Shown here one piece after another: positions 10,641 through 22,380 of a DNA stretch of 64,000 bases (within the stretch, counting starts at the first letter, position 1; every line of letters starts with the position of its first letter). The notes beneath the pieces are model-generated. The model saw only the letters and a list, made by a program, of their open reading frames with translations, had not been told where the DNA came from and did not search any database. The translations under genes and the position numbers were made by a program. This stretch comes from Lunularia cruciata (lineage: Eukaryota > Streptophyta > Marchantiopsida > Lunulariales > Lunulariaceae), in the NCBI GenBank assembly GCA_948567375.1, contig OX419761.1, positions 2,730,501-2,794,500 on the forward strand. The letters are read 5' to 3'.

Positions 10641-12060
10641 CCTCAATAACTCCTTGAGTAAAATTGATCAGCCATCTCATGCGAGTGTATTCCTTGCTTA
10701 TGCTCTCTCCAACCTTCCATTGGAACTCATGCAAGCTCCTGAACTTGTCAATCTGCACTCCTTGGTTGTTCTTCCTCGAGCACGAGAAGAACTCCACCAT
10801 GGGGTTAAACCCCAGTATTGCACCACCTCCTATAGTGATACCCCCACTTGTAATAGCACCATCTCCAACTAATGCACCTCCACTAGATCCACCAATGCTA
10901 CTAGAGTGTAATACCAATAGCTAAACATATCATCTAGAATTGAAAATTGGCTTGGTAACATCTGGAAGGATGTTATGTATGATGGGCTAGGTAGATAAGA
11001 TAGAGGTGTCACCAAAAGAGTACTTTTACTAATAGGGCAAGAGCCAAAAATAGATTGAATTTGTAATACCAAAAGCTAGACATATTATCTAAAGCTAGAA
11101 ATTAGCTTGGTAACATTTGGAAGGATGTTATGCATGATGAGCTAGGTAGTTTAGATAAAGGTATCACCAAAACAGGACTTCTACTATTAGAATAGGAGCT
11201 AAGAATAGCATGGAAACTTTAGAGCCAATTTTGGAGGCCTAAACGGATGAATTAGACCTCAAAAATGTGTAAAATTCCCCCCAAAAGAGAAAAGACTAGC
11301 CTTTTGCCCCAAGTTTGTCTTGTCAAAACCTTTCCAATGGTACCTCACCCATGAAATTTGGAGATTCCTACAATAAGGTTCTTTCCGGTCAAAGATGGTT
11401 TGACCAACCAAATAGGATCATAATCAACATGTCACACATGCATGCAACCAACCTAAGGGTAGAGCTCGCTTATAGGTCCAAGGGTGGAGCTTCCTTTGGA
11501 GGAGTCCCTTTTGCTATATAATACAATCAAGGTGCTCCTTTGGGGTATTGGAGGTTGAGTGTGAAATTATGTGTTTCTTCTTTTTTGTTTCTCTTCAGGT
11601 CTCCTATCCTCGGAAGATTACATAGAGCTAGAACTCATGGGTATTTTCAATTTACCCCTAGCAATTGAGCTTGAAGTGATGGAGATGTAATTAAGAGACC
11701 AATACTATCTCCATAGCTCAATCTCCTCTATGTGACCTCTACTAAACTCATGATAGTCATCCATTGGTGGACTCTCCAAGTGTTGAAACAACCCCTTCCA
11801 TGCCATGAATGATGTGAACAAAATCAAGTTCTGGATTGGCTATAGATCACACCAACTATCAAACTCCTAGATGAAGTCATCCAACTTAATGGTACCTAAT
11901 ATACTAGAGTAGCAACTAAGGCCTTTGGAGGCCCCGTAAATCTTCTACATGTCCCACAACAATGATACGGACACACCAAGTGCTCTCCCAATTGAATCAG
12001 CTCTTGTATCAAACTCCAAATGAAAGTCAATCTCCTCCCTCATGGGACCTAAAATACAAA
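10636..12060 (-). pseudogene. Gag of copy C, split by a solo LTR
   Basis: The C-terminal half of gag lies at 10636-10901 (FNPMVEFFSCSRKNNQGVQ, FQWKVGESISKEYTRMRWLINFTQG) and matches A 21390-21560. The N-terminal half lies at 11628-12060, in poor frame but aligned with A 20878-21290 at the DNA level. The gap between is the inserted LTR with its TAGAG duplications. Confidence 0.8.
10902..11627 (+). mobile_element. Solo chromovirus LTR with target duplications
   Basis: The LTR at 10907-11622 (716 bp, TGTAATAC...GATTACA) is the same family as 5162-5853 and lies in plus orientation. It is flanked by identical TAGAG at 10902-10906 and 11623-11627. The uninterrupted target can be read in copies A and B. 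No internal region remains, so the element was removed by LTR-LTR recombination. Confidence 0.93.
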
Positions 12061-13075
12061 CTGAGACCAAGTGCCACTCCATGTAAACCCATTGTATATT
12101 AAAGTGGTATCTCCTCTAGAATCCCCAAAGAACTCCATCATGAATTTAACTCAAACCGCAACCGTAACCACCACAAGTACCCCACCAAGGACCACCATGT
12201 CAAGGCATCTCACATAAACATGGTGCACAAAAATGAAGTAGAGAATGGAGGGGGTTCAATCACAAGTAGTCTAAATGAAAACCCTCCATCTAACAAATTA
12301 ACATTAGATTGATTCTACCACCATTTAGCATTTGATATAATAAGAGTATCTACCTACTCCTAAGCTACCAAGATCACCAAGGATGGGATTGTATTACCTC
12401 TCCTAGTCAAATTTAAATGTGTATATGCATCAATCAACCAGTCACTAGGACAACAAGTGAAGGTAGACCAATTGGTTAGGGCACCAGTCTAAGAACTAGA
12501 GATTTGTCAAACTCTATTGCGCAGAATCTAGAAAAGTGACCAGATTTGCAAAATGGTGATCAAAAACTCATCTAAACTAGTTGGCATCATGCCAACAAGT
12601 TTTCCCTTCTAGGCCTATGCTTGGAAACCTCTAAAAGCCAAATGAGGACTTTTTTCTTGCCAATTTGACCAATTTTCACCCAACTTTGGCCAACTCAAGC
12701 ACTAGCTAGGCAACTCAAGCAATCTTCAACTCTGGGAAACTTTCAGATCCCTAATTCGAGGGAATGGGTCCTCAATTTCACCTTCAATTTTTCACTTCAA
12801 GCTCAATTTGCACCATATACCTTGATTTATTTTTTGGGCTCAAATAAGACACCCATTGTCTCAAATTGACTCAATCCTCAAAAATTTGGTCAGTGCTTTC
12901 ACACACCATCTACCCCACTGCCAAATTTGCATCAGCTTTCACAAGGCTTCTACACAAGATCACTCTTAAGGAAATCTAGGATCACGATAAAGGGTACCAA
13001 CAATCAGCTAGGCTTGGAGATACCACCAACACCCTTAGTTCTTGCACCCAATTTCCCATAACTCTCATTTCTATG
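12061..13075 (-). other. Copy C leader
   Basis: Leader aligned with A 19683-20877. It contains the third tRNA-like stretch at about 12457-12525 (plus strand) and otherwise no gene. Confidence 0.6.
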
Positions 13076-13525
13076 ATGTAATAAACTCACTCTTCCACTT
13101 GAATCACACTCAAATCAGATATGGACTTGATCCTTCACTCAAAACTCTACCAACAACTAGGCATTTACTACAATCAAGTCACACCCACTCTAGCTAAGAG
13201 ACTCCAGGTGATGCTCATTGGCCTCTGTCCACCGTAGCCAAGAACTCAAAGACTCAACATCAAAGAAGTGAGCTCTCTAGAGCTGCACTTCAAAGGTGTA
13301 CCCCTTTGCTTGACCTAGGTCTCCAATGCTAATGGTACCACTATTGCACATCCATAGTGCAAATGGTGCAAGTCACGGTGGGTCTCACCATGTGATCAAT
13401 AGCCCTAACATAAAATCAGACCGCCAACAAGTAGTCTATGAGTAACTACCTAAATACCTATCACTACCAACATTGCCACTCTAGCATCCAAGCAACCTAG
13501 CTTTGGCACTACAAATTTTGTGACA
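13076..13525 (-). repeat. Family M 5' LTR of copy C
   Basis: 450 bp aligned with the LTRs of A and B. The outer end on the minus strand is TGTCACAAAATTTGTAGTG. The outer flank begins CCATA; the matching target copy would be outside the window. Confidence 0.85.
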
Positions 13526-13824
13526 CCATAGTTGTTGTATGAGGGAATGGTTCACTTTGTGAGGTGTTTGTCTAACAACTAACAATATCTTTTGGTTTGT
13601 TACAACATTTTGTCATACTATGTGCTAGGATTTCTTAAAATAAAAAATAAAATGAAATTTTCCTATAAGGAAGTCAAGGTGGGTCACTACAAGATGCCTT
13701 TAAAGAATAATTATACTATAAGCATCCATCTTGTAGAAAAGACCTAATAGAAGACCTAAATCCTCAAAGTCTTTGAATAAACCCAAAGATTGTAGCAAAA
13801 TATGAAATATGATATAATATAACA

Positions 13825-13826
<2 letters not shown>

Positions 13827-13880
<54 letters not shown>
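13827..13880. repeat. (AT)27 microsatellite
   Basis: 54 uninterrupted bases of AT dinucleotide at the edge of the Mutator-like remnant. The Ile-Tyr-rich ORFs read through it are artefacts. Confidence 0.97.
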
Positions 13881-13885
<5 letters not shown>

Positions 13886-13919
13886 ATGAAATATAGAATA
13901 TTTTTTAAAATAGAGCTTG

Positions 13920-15560
13920 GTAAGTCCACCAAGAATGACCATGTCCATTGCATCGACTACATTTAAAGTGTATTTTGCACACTCAATATCCTCTATGCAT
14001 TTTCTTTAGTTTTTGGCTATCTTGGAGGTTGTGTTGTTTGAGATGGATCACACTCTTCAATGTCTAAGTCCTACACAAGGATAGGTTCAATGGCTTGCTC
14101 ATACACATGTCTATAGCTTGTAAAAGAGAAAAAGGGTGCAATATAGTCATGAACATGTTGATGACAGTAAAGAATGGTACCAACAACATGAACACAAGGT
14201 AGAACCTATCTTGCCAACTACCACAAGTGCATTGTCACTCTTCAAGCTTTACAACACAATTTTTGGGGGATAAACAACCTCATATACATTCAAAATGGAG
14301 TGGTGGACTTGAAACCGTTGGGCTTGTTGGCATTGGTTGAAGAGAAGACTTTTTGCAAAGCTTTGTAGCACAAGCTGCATGGACTTGTCATGACAAGTTG
14401 CTAGCCAATGCATCAATTCTAGGTAGAGAGAATTAAGCAAAAAAAGGATGCTTTGATACCAAGCTTGTAAAATCCAAGATTCGATGACTATGAAATGTTG
14501 AAAGTCAAGTGACCAAAGTGCTTCCCAACAAAATATGTGCTTGTCCAAAACTGTTGCAGTGCATTCTTGGCCAACCAATAATACACATTATTCTGTCCAT
14601 TTCAAGCATGTGCTCCTCAAAGCTAGCTTTGGTCTTTGCGTAGGCAACTTTCCATAGGCACTCAATAAGTTGGAGACTTTTGAAAGCCAAGTGATGCATG
14701 CAAAAACAATAGTAGCAACTTGCAAACACATTGGCAATGCCATCAATCAAGCCTTTATTTTGATCTGAGAGTAATACTACATGGGAAGCTTGGGATACAT
14801 TGGAATTGATCTTTTAGATTGAGCCAAGAACCACATCCAATTTGCATCATTTTTTCCATTGACAATAGCAAAACTAAGGTGAAATAAGACTCCTTCTGCA
14901 TCAATTGTTGTTGCAAAAAGTAAAAAACAAATGTACTTTCCTTTCAAATGTATTCCATCAAATGTACCTAAGTGGTCTGCAAGCTTGGATGGAGGGAGGA
15001 TGCAAAGGTGAAAAAATCCACAAAAACCAATTACCATCCTTCTCCACAGTTATATATGAGCTAGGTATAGCATTCTCCAAAGCTCAACAATACACCTTCA
15101 CTTATGACATTTCGCCTTTTGAGAGCCATAAGTTGCTACCAAATCTTGCTCTTTGGTGTGCCATGCCCAATTATATGTTATTGTAATACCACATTCATGT
15201 TTGAAGTAGTTTATGATCTCATGGTAAGTTGTTGGGAGTGTCACAAATTTGGTCACTTATTTTTGTAGCAACAAAGGAAGATGATGCAAAACTATTATGT
15301 AAATGCTTTATCTCTTCAAAAGAATAATGTGCTTGCCAAGTTTTGATTGCATAGCTTGGACCACCATTCTTCAAAGAGGCATACAAGCACCAGGTGCAAA
15401 TAGCTGTAGATTGTGTAGAATCTGCCACAAACATTTGTGTTTCAAAGCTCAAAGATACAAGAACTTATTGTATATGTTGGCAAAGTTTCTTCAAGGAAGG
15501 GAAGGACAAGTCAGGGTGAAGTTTCTCCATAGGAAGGAAGGATTAAAAGTTGCATGAAGG
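13920..15560 (-). pseudogene. Mutator-like (MULE) transposase, broken
   Basis: Minus strand. From the right, 15219-15452 has a MuDR-type N-terminal part (CTWCLYASLKNGGPSYAIKTW). Next, 14777-15037 has the MULE catalytic region (FDGIHLKGKY, ATTIDAEGVLFHLSFAIV, NDANWMWFL). Then 14505-14750 continues (IDGIANVFASCYYCFCMHH). Near 14200-14260 a SWIM-like C-x-C-G-x-W-Q stretch is visible, and at 13930-13980 a CSRCNGHGHS zinc knuckle. This is the usual order for plant Mutator-like transposases, which move DNA by cut and paste. Stops and shifts in every segment make it inactive. I did not find convincing terminal inverted repeats. Confidence 0.85.
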
Positions 15561-18380
15561 TGAAAAATAGTTTGAGAAATAATGTCAATTAATTGCAAGT
15601 GGGAATGAGGTATATTATGAGCCGGCATGTCTCTCACTTAGGATGAACCTCTAATGGCTATTAAGATAGCGCACCAAGGACTAAGAAGGAAAATAACCCA
15701 AAATTCATCATACTCCTCCAAGGCATGACTACCTCCTCGTCCTTAGCTTATATACTTGTGAAATAGTTACACATAAAATTTACTAATCATTGGAGTAACT
15801 CAAGTTAAAAGTCTAAAAATCATATAGAGTCTAAAGCCTAAAAGAATATCCATACACATGGAAATAATCTCATGAGTAGGTTGTTTTATCTTGACCAAAA
15901 CAATAATTCAAGGATTCCTTCACATGCTCTATCCTTGGACTATAGAAAAATATGCAACCAAAAGGCTTGTGAGCCCAAGAGTTCTCAATTCTTTCCTCAA
16001 AGTCACCTAGAAATAATACAAAGTCAATACATTAGAATCCAAAATATTGATGCTCACTCTTTCTACTTCTCTTAAAATAGATTCACCTCCATCTTGGCTT
16101 TAACTAACTCTAGATAATCACCTCTAATGTAGAAGCTGGCTTACCTCCATAGAGATAATATCTCTCAACTACTTGCAATACAAAACTTAATATCCACATA
16201 AAGCATACATGCACCAATGGTTGTTACAATAGAACAACTAGAGAGTAAGGAACTGTATAGCTACTAGAGAGTAAAATTCCATAACATGGATGACTTCACC
16301 AAGTTTTCATTCTATTAATCAGTCAACATCTTGTTTTCTTGCATACTAATAAGATAGACCAATTGATTGTCTTGCCAAATAAGACCAGATTTATAAGCAC
16401 AAGGTTGCAAGTCTTGATAGTACAATTAAATTTAGTGGATGCTACCATAGGTGAAGACAATCTCATCAAACTATTTTCATCATTCGGATGAAATGAGATG
16501 AGATTCCAATTTTACATCTTGGTATACAAGAAACAAATAGCCTTTTGGCAATATTCATCATGCAAATCATTGAAACTTCAGCACAATGACATCCTCCACT
16601 ACATAAGCATATTCAAGGCCCATCATCAAATTGCAATGCATATGTACATGAATAAGTTAGAACATAGAGCTGGAAGGATGTCATACACAGGTGAAATTCA
16701 AAACCACCTATCCCAAATTCAATACAAATACATGATCATTGTATAGTTAACATCAACATGCTAAAAAACTCTCATTTGCAGAAGGAGCTGACAACCCAAC
16801 ACTTTCTATAAGCTAGTTGTCACATCAGAAAAATGTATCATGAGCATAAGGTGATGGTTGTCTGATCATGAGCAACCAATGGTAGTTGTCTAGTCTCACT
16901 TTCAGATTATAGTAGAGGAAGAGAATAAGCACTTGGTACACTGTAGGACTTGATGGAAGGCATCAACACTCAACCGTGACATGACCTTGGAAGAAGAATT
17001 TAGTGTAGTGTTAGTGAGATTACCTTGAGTGATGGAGAAGAATCAATCAACCTTCTTTGGGCAGTTGAATCTGCAGAATTTGATCATTGCTTTATTTCAG
17101 GTCTGTTTGAAGCAAGCATGACATTACATTTGTGCAGAGGATTGAGCACTAATTCAGATTTTGTTGTGAAACTCAAAATTGCTCTTGAGATTTTGCAAGA
17201 AATCAATTCCTAATGTAGGGCTACGTTGATGTACTTCTCACATCTCCACATAGATCATTAGTGTACAAACTTAGAAGATCTTCCCATTGGCAACAACTTA
17301 TTTTTGGACCACTTTATTGGTGAATTGAGTTGCACAAAAGACATAATTTTCCACCAACAAACATATATTCTTCTTGAGTGTTGAACTAGCGGAGGGTTCA
17401 TCATTGGAATTAGTTCATAGAAGTACTCAGATTTGAGATGACCTTTGATTCTCTATATGGGTATACCACCAAACTTGATGATTTAGAGCAATTTTGAGAT
17501 GACCTTTGATTCTCTATATGGATATACCACCAAACTTGATGATCTAGAGCAATTGATTAACCCTTAACGCTTACATGTGGTAGGAGGAATATCTTATTAG
17601 AGATAAGTATGCATTTGTAGGAAGAGGGGTATATTTGCAATTTTTATTAACTTACAAAGGGTATGTTTCAAATTAGAGAAAAAGATAGTGGTATCCACTA
17701 AATTTCCCCAAAAATATTAACAAGGAAAAATAAAATAATTCTTTGCATCTTTATATATATTATAATGTGGAAATTTAAACATAATTACATCTACACATGA
17801 TTTATAATGCCAATTTTCATTCCACTTTATAAATAAAACACATACTCAACTACTAAATTTCATATTTTCATTGATTTTTATCATATTACAAGACTTTTAA
17901 CCTTCCAAAATGGTTGAACTAGAGCCTAAAAGATATTGAAAAAGTATATATCTAATCATGATTGAAAGCTAATGTTAAGATGTTCTAAAATTGGATCTTA
18001 GTACTAATTTTCTCAAGAAATAGCATTGATGTAATAGATATAATAAATATAAAATAATTTCATTATTTTTCAATTGCCTAAAATATAAAATAGGATTTTT
18101 CTTTTATATTTTAAGTTTTATTAAAAATAAGATATAATCAAATGAGTAAGTATTTAAAATATCTTAAAGAAATATGAAATATTATTTTTGATCTTTAAAT
18201 ATAATAATGAATCTATTTTTTATATAATTTATAGCTTTAAATACCCTTATATCTAATTTTCTACTACATATCACTAAATATGGAAGTAATTTATTTATGT
18301 TATGTATTCTAGAATTGATATATGTTTCAATTATAGGTGTCCTTCTACTAATAGATGTAATCAACTTGTCTACCTAAGAG
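15561..18380. other. AT-rich intergenic, no gene recognised
   Basis: Short open frames only (for example 16498-16746 and 17025-17213 on plus), without recognisable domains. A 61-bp tandem duplication lies at 17433-17554. Confidence 0.55.
17433..17554. repeat. 61-bp tandem duplication
   Basis: Two units, 17433-17493 and 17494-17554, differ at a few bases; both begin TTGAGATGACCTTTGATTC. Confidence 0.9.
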
Positions 18381-19230
18381 GCATTATCATTTTGTGAAGC
18401 ACAACCTCTTGATAAAGGTTGCTAAGGACAAAGAGAAAAAAAACTTATAAATATATTAAGGGTAAATCTAACAATTATGTAGTAATTACTCCTTATTGTC
18501 CAAGTGAGTATTTTATGAAAGTTACCTATGATAATATCAAAGGAACCAAGCTTTATATTACAATATGGACTTCAATAGCCATACAAGTCATATGTTTCCT
18601 TGTTTTGATGATTGCATTGATAAACAAGTTCAACAAGGTCAAATAATAATGTTTTCTAATACAACTGTCTTAAAGAAGGTACACAAAAAATTATATGTTA
18701 AGTGCTATTGTTGGTTTCTATGTTAATAGTAGGCCGTGGAAACAGTGCTCTTCTACCAAGGTTGCTAGAGCAATCATGTTTTAATGGCACTTGAGCCTAA
18801 GTAAGGTTATGCATCATGTTACTTTTGATAACAATATGGGTAAGGATAGTCAATGATATTGATAGTGAAGTTATAAATTACTTTCTTGTTTAGTAAAGAA
18901 AAATTCTTTGAGGATTTGATAACTAGGATGGAGATAATAGGTGTTAAAGGGATACAAGTCAAAGTATAACTCCATATGGAGAGATAAATTTGAAAATTCT
19001 CAACTTTACAAAAGTAGTACATCTAGAAAGTATGAGAAATGTACATACTCAAGATGAAGTTTATTTCAAGCAAATTAAGTTTCTCCAACACGGTTGCAAA
19101 CCATTGTTTGTAAATTTGACAGCAATGTTGATAAATGGTTATAGTCCTTGTTGTGAGGTATATTTGAATACTCATATGTCTCAACCTAGTATGTTTTATG
19201 GAAATAATGATGTTGCATGTGATGAACATA
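18380..19230 (+). pseudogene. Possible hAT-like transposase remnant
   Basis: The frame at 18419-18646 has NNYVVITPYCPSEYFMKVTYDNIKG followed by a Leu/Ile-rich part. Its spacing is reminiscent of the DUF659 segment of hAT transposases, where a short F-x-K-x-V-D region precedes a helical stretch. The likeness is weak and the frame soon breaks. The following stretch, 19062-19165, is repeated at about 29030-29140 on the other side of copy A. It could instead be an unrelated old repeat. Confidence 0.25.
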
Positions 19231-19682
19231 TGTCACGCCATTTGTAGTGTCGCATCTAGATGCTTGGACATTGGAGTTCCAGTGATAGTAATTAGAGTTA
19301 TTTCAGCAATTTCTCAGATACTACTTTCCAATGGTTAGATTTTGTGTTTGGGGTATTGACTTCACGGTGGGGCCCACCATCACTTTGCACCATTTGCACC
19401 ATCAAGTGTGCCGTCAGTAGTACCGTTAGGGTTTCAAACCTAGCTCAAGTCCAAGGGGTATACTTTTGAAATGCAGCTCCAAAGAGCTCACTTCTTTGAT
19501 GTTGAGCCTTCGAGTTCCTGGCTATGGTGGATAGAGGCCGGCAAGCGTCACCGGGATTCTCTATGCTGGAGTGGGTGTGGCTTGACTATAATCAATGCCC
19601 AATTGTTGATAGTTTATAGAGTGACTGATCAAGTACTGATTTGAGTTGAGTTGAATTGAGAGTGGTAAACAATCTGATTACA
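19231..19682 (+). repeat. Family M 5' LTR of copy A
   Basis: 452 bp from TGTCACGCC to GATTACA, aligned with 28422-28868 and with the LTRs of B and C. Confidence 0.88.
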
Positions 19683-20877
19683 TCAAAGAAGTGAAGTCAG
19701 GAGGAAATTAGGTGCATGAACTTTGAGTGTTGGTTGTATCTCCAAGCTCGGTGGATTGTTGGTAGCTCGATTCAAGTTCAGTTTTCCCTAGTGTGCAAAA
19801 GCTTGTTCAATTGATGCAGATTTGGCAGTAAGGCAGAAGGTGTGCGGAAGGGCTGGCCAATTTTTTAGCAAAGAAGGAGCAAATTTTGAGCAGTGGTTGT
19901 GATTTTGATCAAGAGGTCAAGGCAGGACCAATTTGTTGCGGGTTGGGCTCAGAAAGTAAAATTTAAGGTGGAGTTGGGAAGCTATTCTCATGAATTTGTG
20001 ATTTGGAGAAATCTATGTTTTCAATTTGGGTCAAGTGAAGAGTTAGTGGTAGATTTATCTTAGCATCCATATTTAGCTAGTCTGGCTTGCTAGCGTGATG
20101 CTAGCTAGTTTAGAGTAGATCTTGGTCATTGGTTGGAAAAATCTACCTTTCCAGCTAGATTGTGCGCAACAAGGTTTGACCCCTAGATCTCTTGTTTCTA
20201 GACTGGTGCCCTAGCCAACTGGTCCACCCTCACTTGTTGTCCTAGTGATTGTGCCATTGTTATCTATACACTTGTAGCTTTGGCTAAGAGAGGCAGTTTG
20301 ATCCCATTCTTGGTGATCCAGGTAGCTTAGGACTTAGATACAAACTTCTCTTATGTCAAATGCTAAATGGTGGAAGAGTCAGTCCCGTGTTGTTTTATGA
20401 GATGGAGGGTTTTCATTTAGATTTCTTGTGATTGGACCCCCTCTATTCTCTACTTCCTATTTGTGCACCGTGTTTTTGTGAGGTGCCCTGACTTTTGAGC
20501 ATTGGTGCTTTGGTGTGCTCTCGGTAGTGAGACTGCAGTGATGACCAGTCAGACTACCTTTGTTTCTCTCCGGTGAGGCAAGAAGTGATGAACTGCAGAC
20601 CGTGAGAGTGCATGTTGTGATGGCAGGTTACAGGTTGCATTTTCCCCTAGTGTAGTTATCTTGGTTAGAGTTACATTAGTGGGTGGTGTTTGGTTGGTGT
20701 TGGCACTTGGTGGGTACTTGCGGTTGCAGTTTGTGGTTCTGGTTTGTTGTTGCAATTTGCGGTTGTAGTTACTTTGTCACGACGGAGTTCTTTGGAGATT
20801 CCTGAGGAGTTAGCCATGCAGTACACTATGGGTCTACTCAGAGTGGCACTCGGTATCAACCTGTATCTTAGGTCCCA
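19683..20877 (+). other. Copy A leader with antisense tRNA-like stretch
   Basis: 1.2-kb leader between LTR and gag. I could not identify a convincing tRNA primer site just inside the LTR. On the minus strand at 20162-20233 lies the tRNA-like relic also seen in B and C. A GGTTGCAG/GTTGTAG-type run near 20720-20770 matches the equivalent run of B. No gene is recognised. Confidence 0.55.
20162..20233 (-). other. tRNA-like relic in copy A leader
   Basis: Counterpart of 7347-7419: minus strand with CAGTTGGCTAGGGC and GGGGTCAAACC. Same relative position and antisense orientation in all three family M copies. Confidence 0.35.
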
Positions 20878-21774
20878 ATGAGGGAGGAGATTGACTCCAA
20901 GTTGGAGTTTGACACAGGAGCTGATTCAATTGAGAGTGCACTTCGTGTGTCCGCACCGTTGTTGTGGGACATGGACAAGATTTATGGGGCCTCCAAAGGC
21001 CCTAGGTGTTACTATGGTATAGTGGGTACCATTGAGTTGGATGACTTCATCCAGGAGTTTGATAGTTGGTGTGATCTACAACAGATGCGGAACCCAACTT
21101 TGTTTACACCTTTCATGGCATGGAAGGGGTTGTTTCAGCATCTGGAGGGTCCACCAATGGATGACTACCATGAGTTTAGGAGAGCTCATTTGGAGGAGAT
21201 TGAGTTATGGAGACAATATTGGTCTCCAAACTATATCTCTATCACTTCAAGCTTGGTGGCCAGGAGTAGATCGGCTGTACCTATGAGTTCTAGCTCGAGT
21301 AATGTTGGTGGAGCTAGTGGAGGTGTACTAGCTGGAGATAGTGTTACCACAAGTGGAGGTACTACTACAAGAGGTAGTGTGGTATCGGGGTTTAACCCCA
21401 TGGTGGAGTTCTTCTTATGTTTGAGGCAGAACTACCAAGGAGTGCGGACTGACAAGCTGAAGAGCTTGCAAGAGTTCCAGTGGAAGGCTGGAGAGAGCCT
21501 ACGCAAGGCATACACTCGCATGAGGCGGCTGATCAGTTTCACTCAGGGATTTACTAAGGCCCAGGCAGTCCAGTTTTGGTATGGGATACTGGACAGGGAG
21601 TTACAACGTAGAGTTTGTGATGCTACGTTGTTACAGGCTACTTTGCCTACTTTAGCAATGGTCCTTGGTTTGGCTGAGCGTATTGAGCTCAACATGGTGG
21701 AAGAGAGGGTGGTGATATTTGGATTTGGTAGGGAGACCTCATCCATAGTTGTTACTTCTTCTAGAGTGCAATAG
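20878..21774 (+). CDS. Gag capsid protein of family M, 298 codons
   Basis: Longest intact frame of the element. The ATG at 20878 is the first in frame, and copy B conserves the MxEEIDSxLEFDT start. An acidic N-terminal part (to about residue 60) is followed by a helical region (FMAWKGLFQHLEGPPMDDYHEF), a Ser/Gly/Thr-rich linker (about 130-165) and a Retrotrans_gag-like domain at about 175-270. That domain has FNPMVEFFLCLRQNYQGV, FQWKAGESLRKAYTRMRRLI, AVQFWYGIL and LAMVLGLAERIELNMVEE. It would form the particle shell. The frame ends in TAG at 21772; the same TAG is present in copy C, so it may be the natural gag end or a readthrough codon before the downstream knuckles. Confidence 0.85.
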   Translation: MREEIDSKLEFDTGADSIESALRVSAPLLWDMDKIYGASKGPRCYYGIVGTIELDDFIQEFDSWCDLQQMRNPTLFTPFMAWKGLFQHLEGPPMDDYHEFRRAHLEEIELWRQYWSPNYISITSSLVARSRSAVPMSSSSSNVGGASGGVLAGDSVTTSGGTTTRGSVVSGFNPMVEFFLCLRQNYQGVRTDKLKSLQEFQWKAGESLRKAYTRMRRLISFTQGFTKAQAVQFWYGILDRELQRRVCDATLLQATLPTLAMVLGLAERIELNMVEERVVIFGFGRETSSIVVTSSRVQ

Positions 21775-22380
21775 AGTGCACCACGCCCAATTGGTTTTTG
21801 AGGACAGGGTGGACAGCCCAGATCCTATGGAGCGAGTGGAGGGCCTAGTGGAGTTAGACCCTTACCTTCATTTTCGGGTCAGCAGCAGCCAGTGAGTGGT
21901 GGTGTTGCTTGTTGGACTTTGGTGAGTTTAGGGTTGATTGATATGAAATATTCAATTTCGTACACATTTTGTTGAAACAAAATCTGAGTCCCAGAAATCC
22001 GGTGTTTTCAAAGTCCCTAAACACAAGTCACATTTGCATAAGTTTAGGGTCGGAGAGAGTGTACTCAAGGCAATGGACTTGATACCTTGGGTGCATCACA
22101 GCCAGCACAAAGGCAGTGTGAGCATTGCCGCAGATTTGGTCACACTAGTGACCGGTGTTTTGACCTACACCCGAAGTTATGGAGTGGTAGGGCTGCTATG
22201 GTAGGTAGTAGAGGAGCTCCAATTCATGGAGGACGAGGTGGTGGTAGAGGATCTACACCTAGTAGGGGTTCAGTACCTGCCCTTACTTCTGATACAACTA
22301 TGGCTACTTGGATTGAGCAATTGGAGCAGAGATTGGCTAGTATGGCTATTGCTCAGAGGAGATCAGATTCGGGTGCTTAG
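21775..22380 (+). pseudogene. Nucleocapsid region, first knuckle disrupted
   Basis: After the gag stop the reading continues with a Gly/Pro/Ser-rich stretch, then GGVACWT, the start of a CCHC knuckle. In A the knuckle is broken by a foreign piece of about 135 bp (21919-22053) where copy C encodes CWTCGGPHHKREC. A second knuckle survives at about 22117-22160 (CEHCRRFGHTSDRC). Next comes a Gly/Arg-rich stretch and WIEQLEQRLASMAI. The likely role is RNA binding and packaging. Confidence 0.82.
21919..22053. mobile_element. Small insertion in the CCHC knuckle
   Basis: Sequence absent from copy C. It is bounded by the direct repeats AGTTTAGGGT at 21925-21934 and 22041-22050, and contains the small palindrome ATTTTGT/ACAAAAT. 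It also replaces about 14-20 bases present in C. It could be a short non-autonomous element or repair filler. Confidence 0.6.

Larger units (their letters stand above)
8476..13525 (-). mobile_element. Family M gypsy element, copy C, interrupted
   Basis: Minus-strand relative of copy A running from its 5' LTR (13076-13525) through leader, gag, CCHC knuckles and protease to the first bases of the methyltransferase domain at 8476, where copy B is inserted. The rest would lie left of the window. A solo chromovirus LTR interrupts its gag at 10907-11622. It is older looking than A, with many stops and small indels. C is still useful: it keeps a complete CCHC knuckle and a protease site reading L-D-S where A is damaged. 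Confidence 0.85.

Noticed and set aside
10654-10924. Plus-strand ORFs here
   Set aside because: Shadows of gag copy C on the minus strand.
13700-13953. Minus-strand ORFs with long Ile-Tyr runs
   Set aside because: Read through the (AT)27 microsatellite; only the short CCHC piece near 13930-13980 fits a protein, as part of the Mutator-like remnant.
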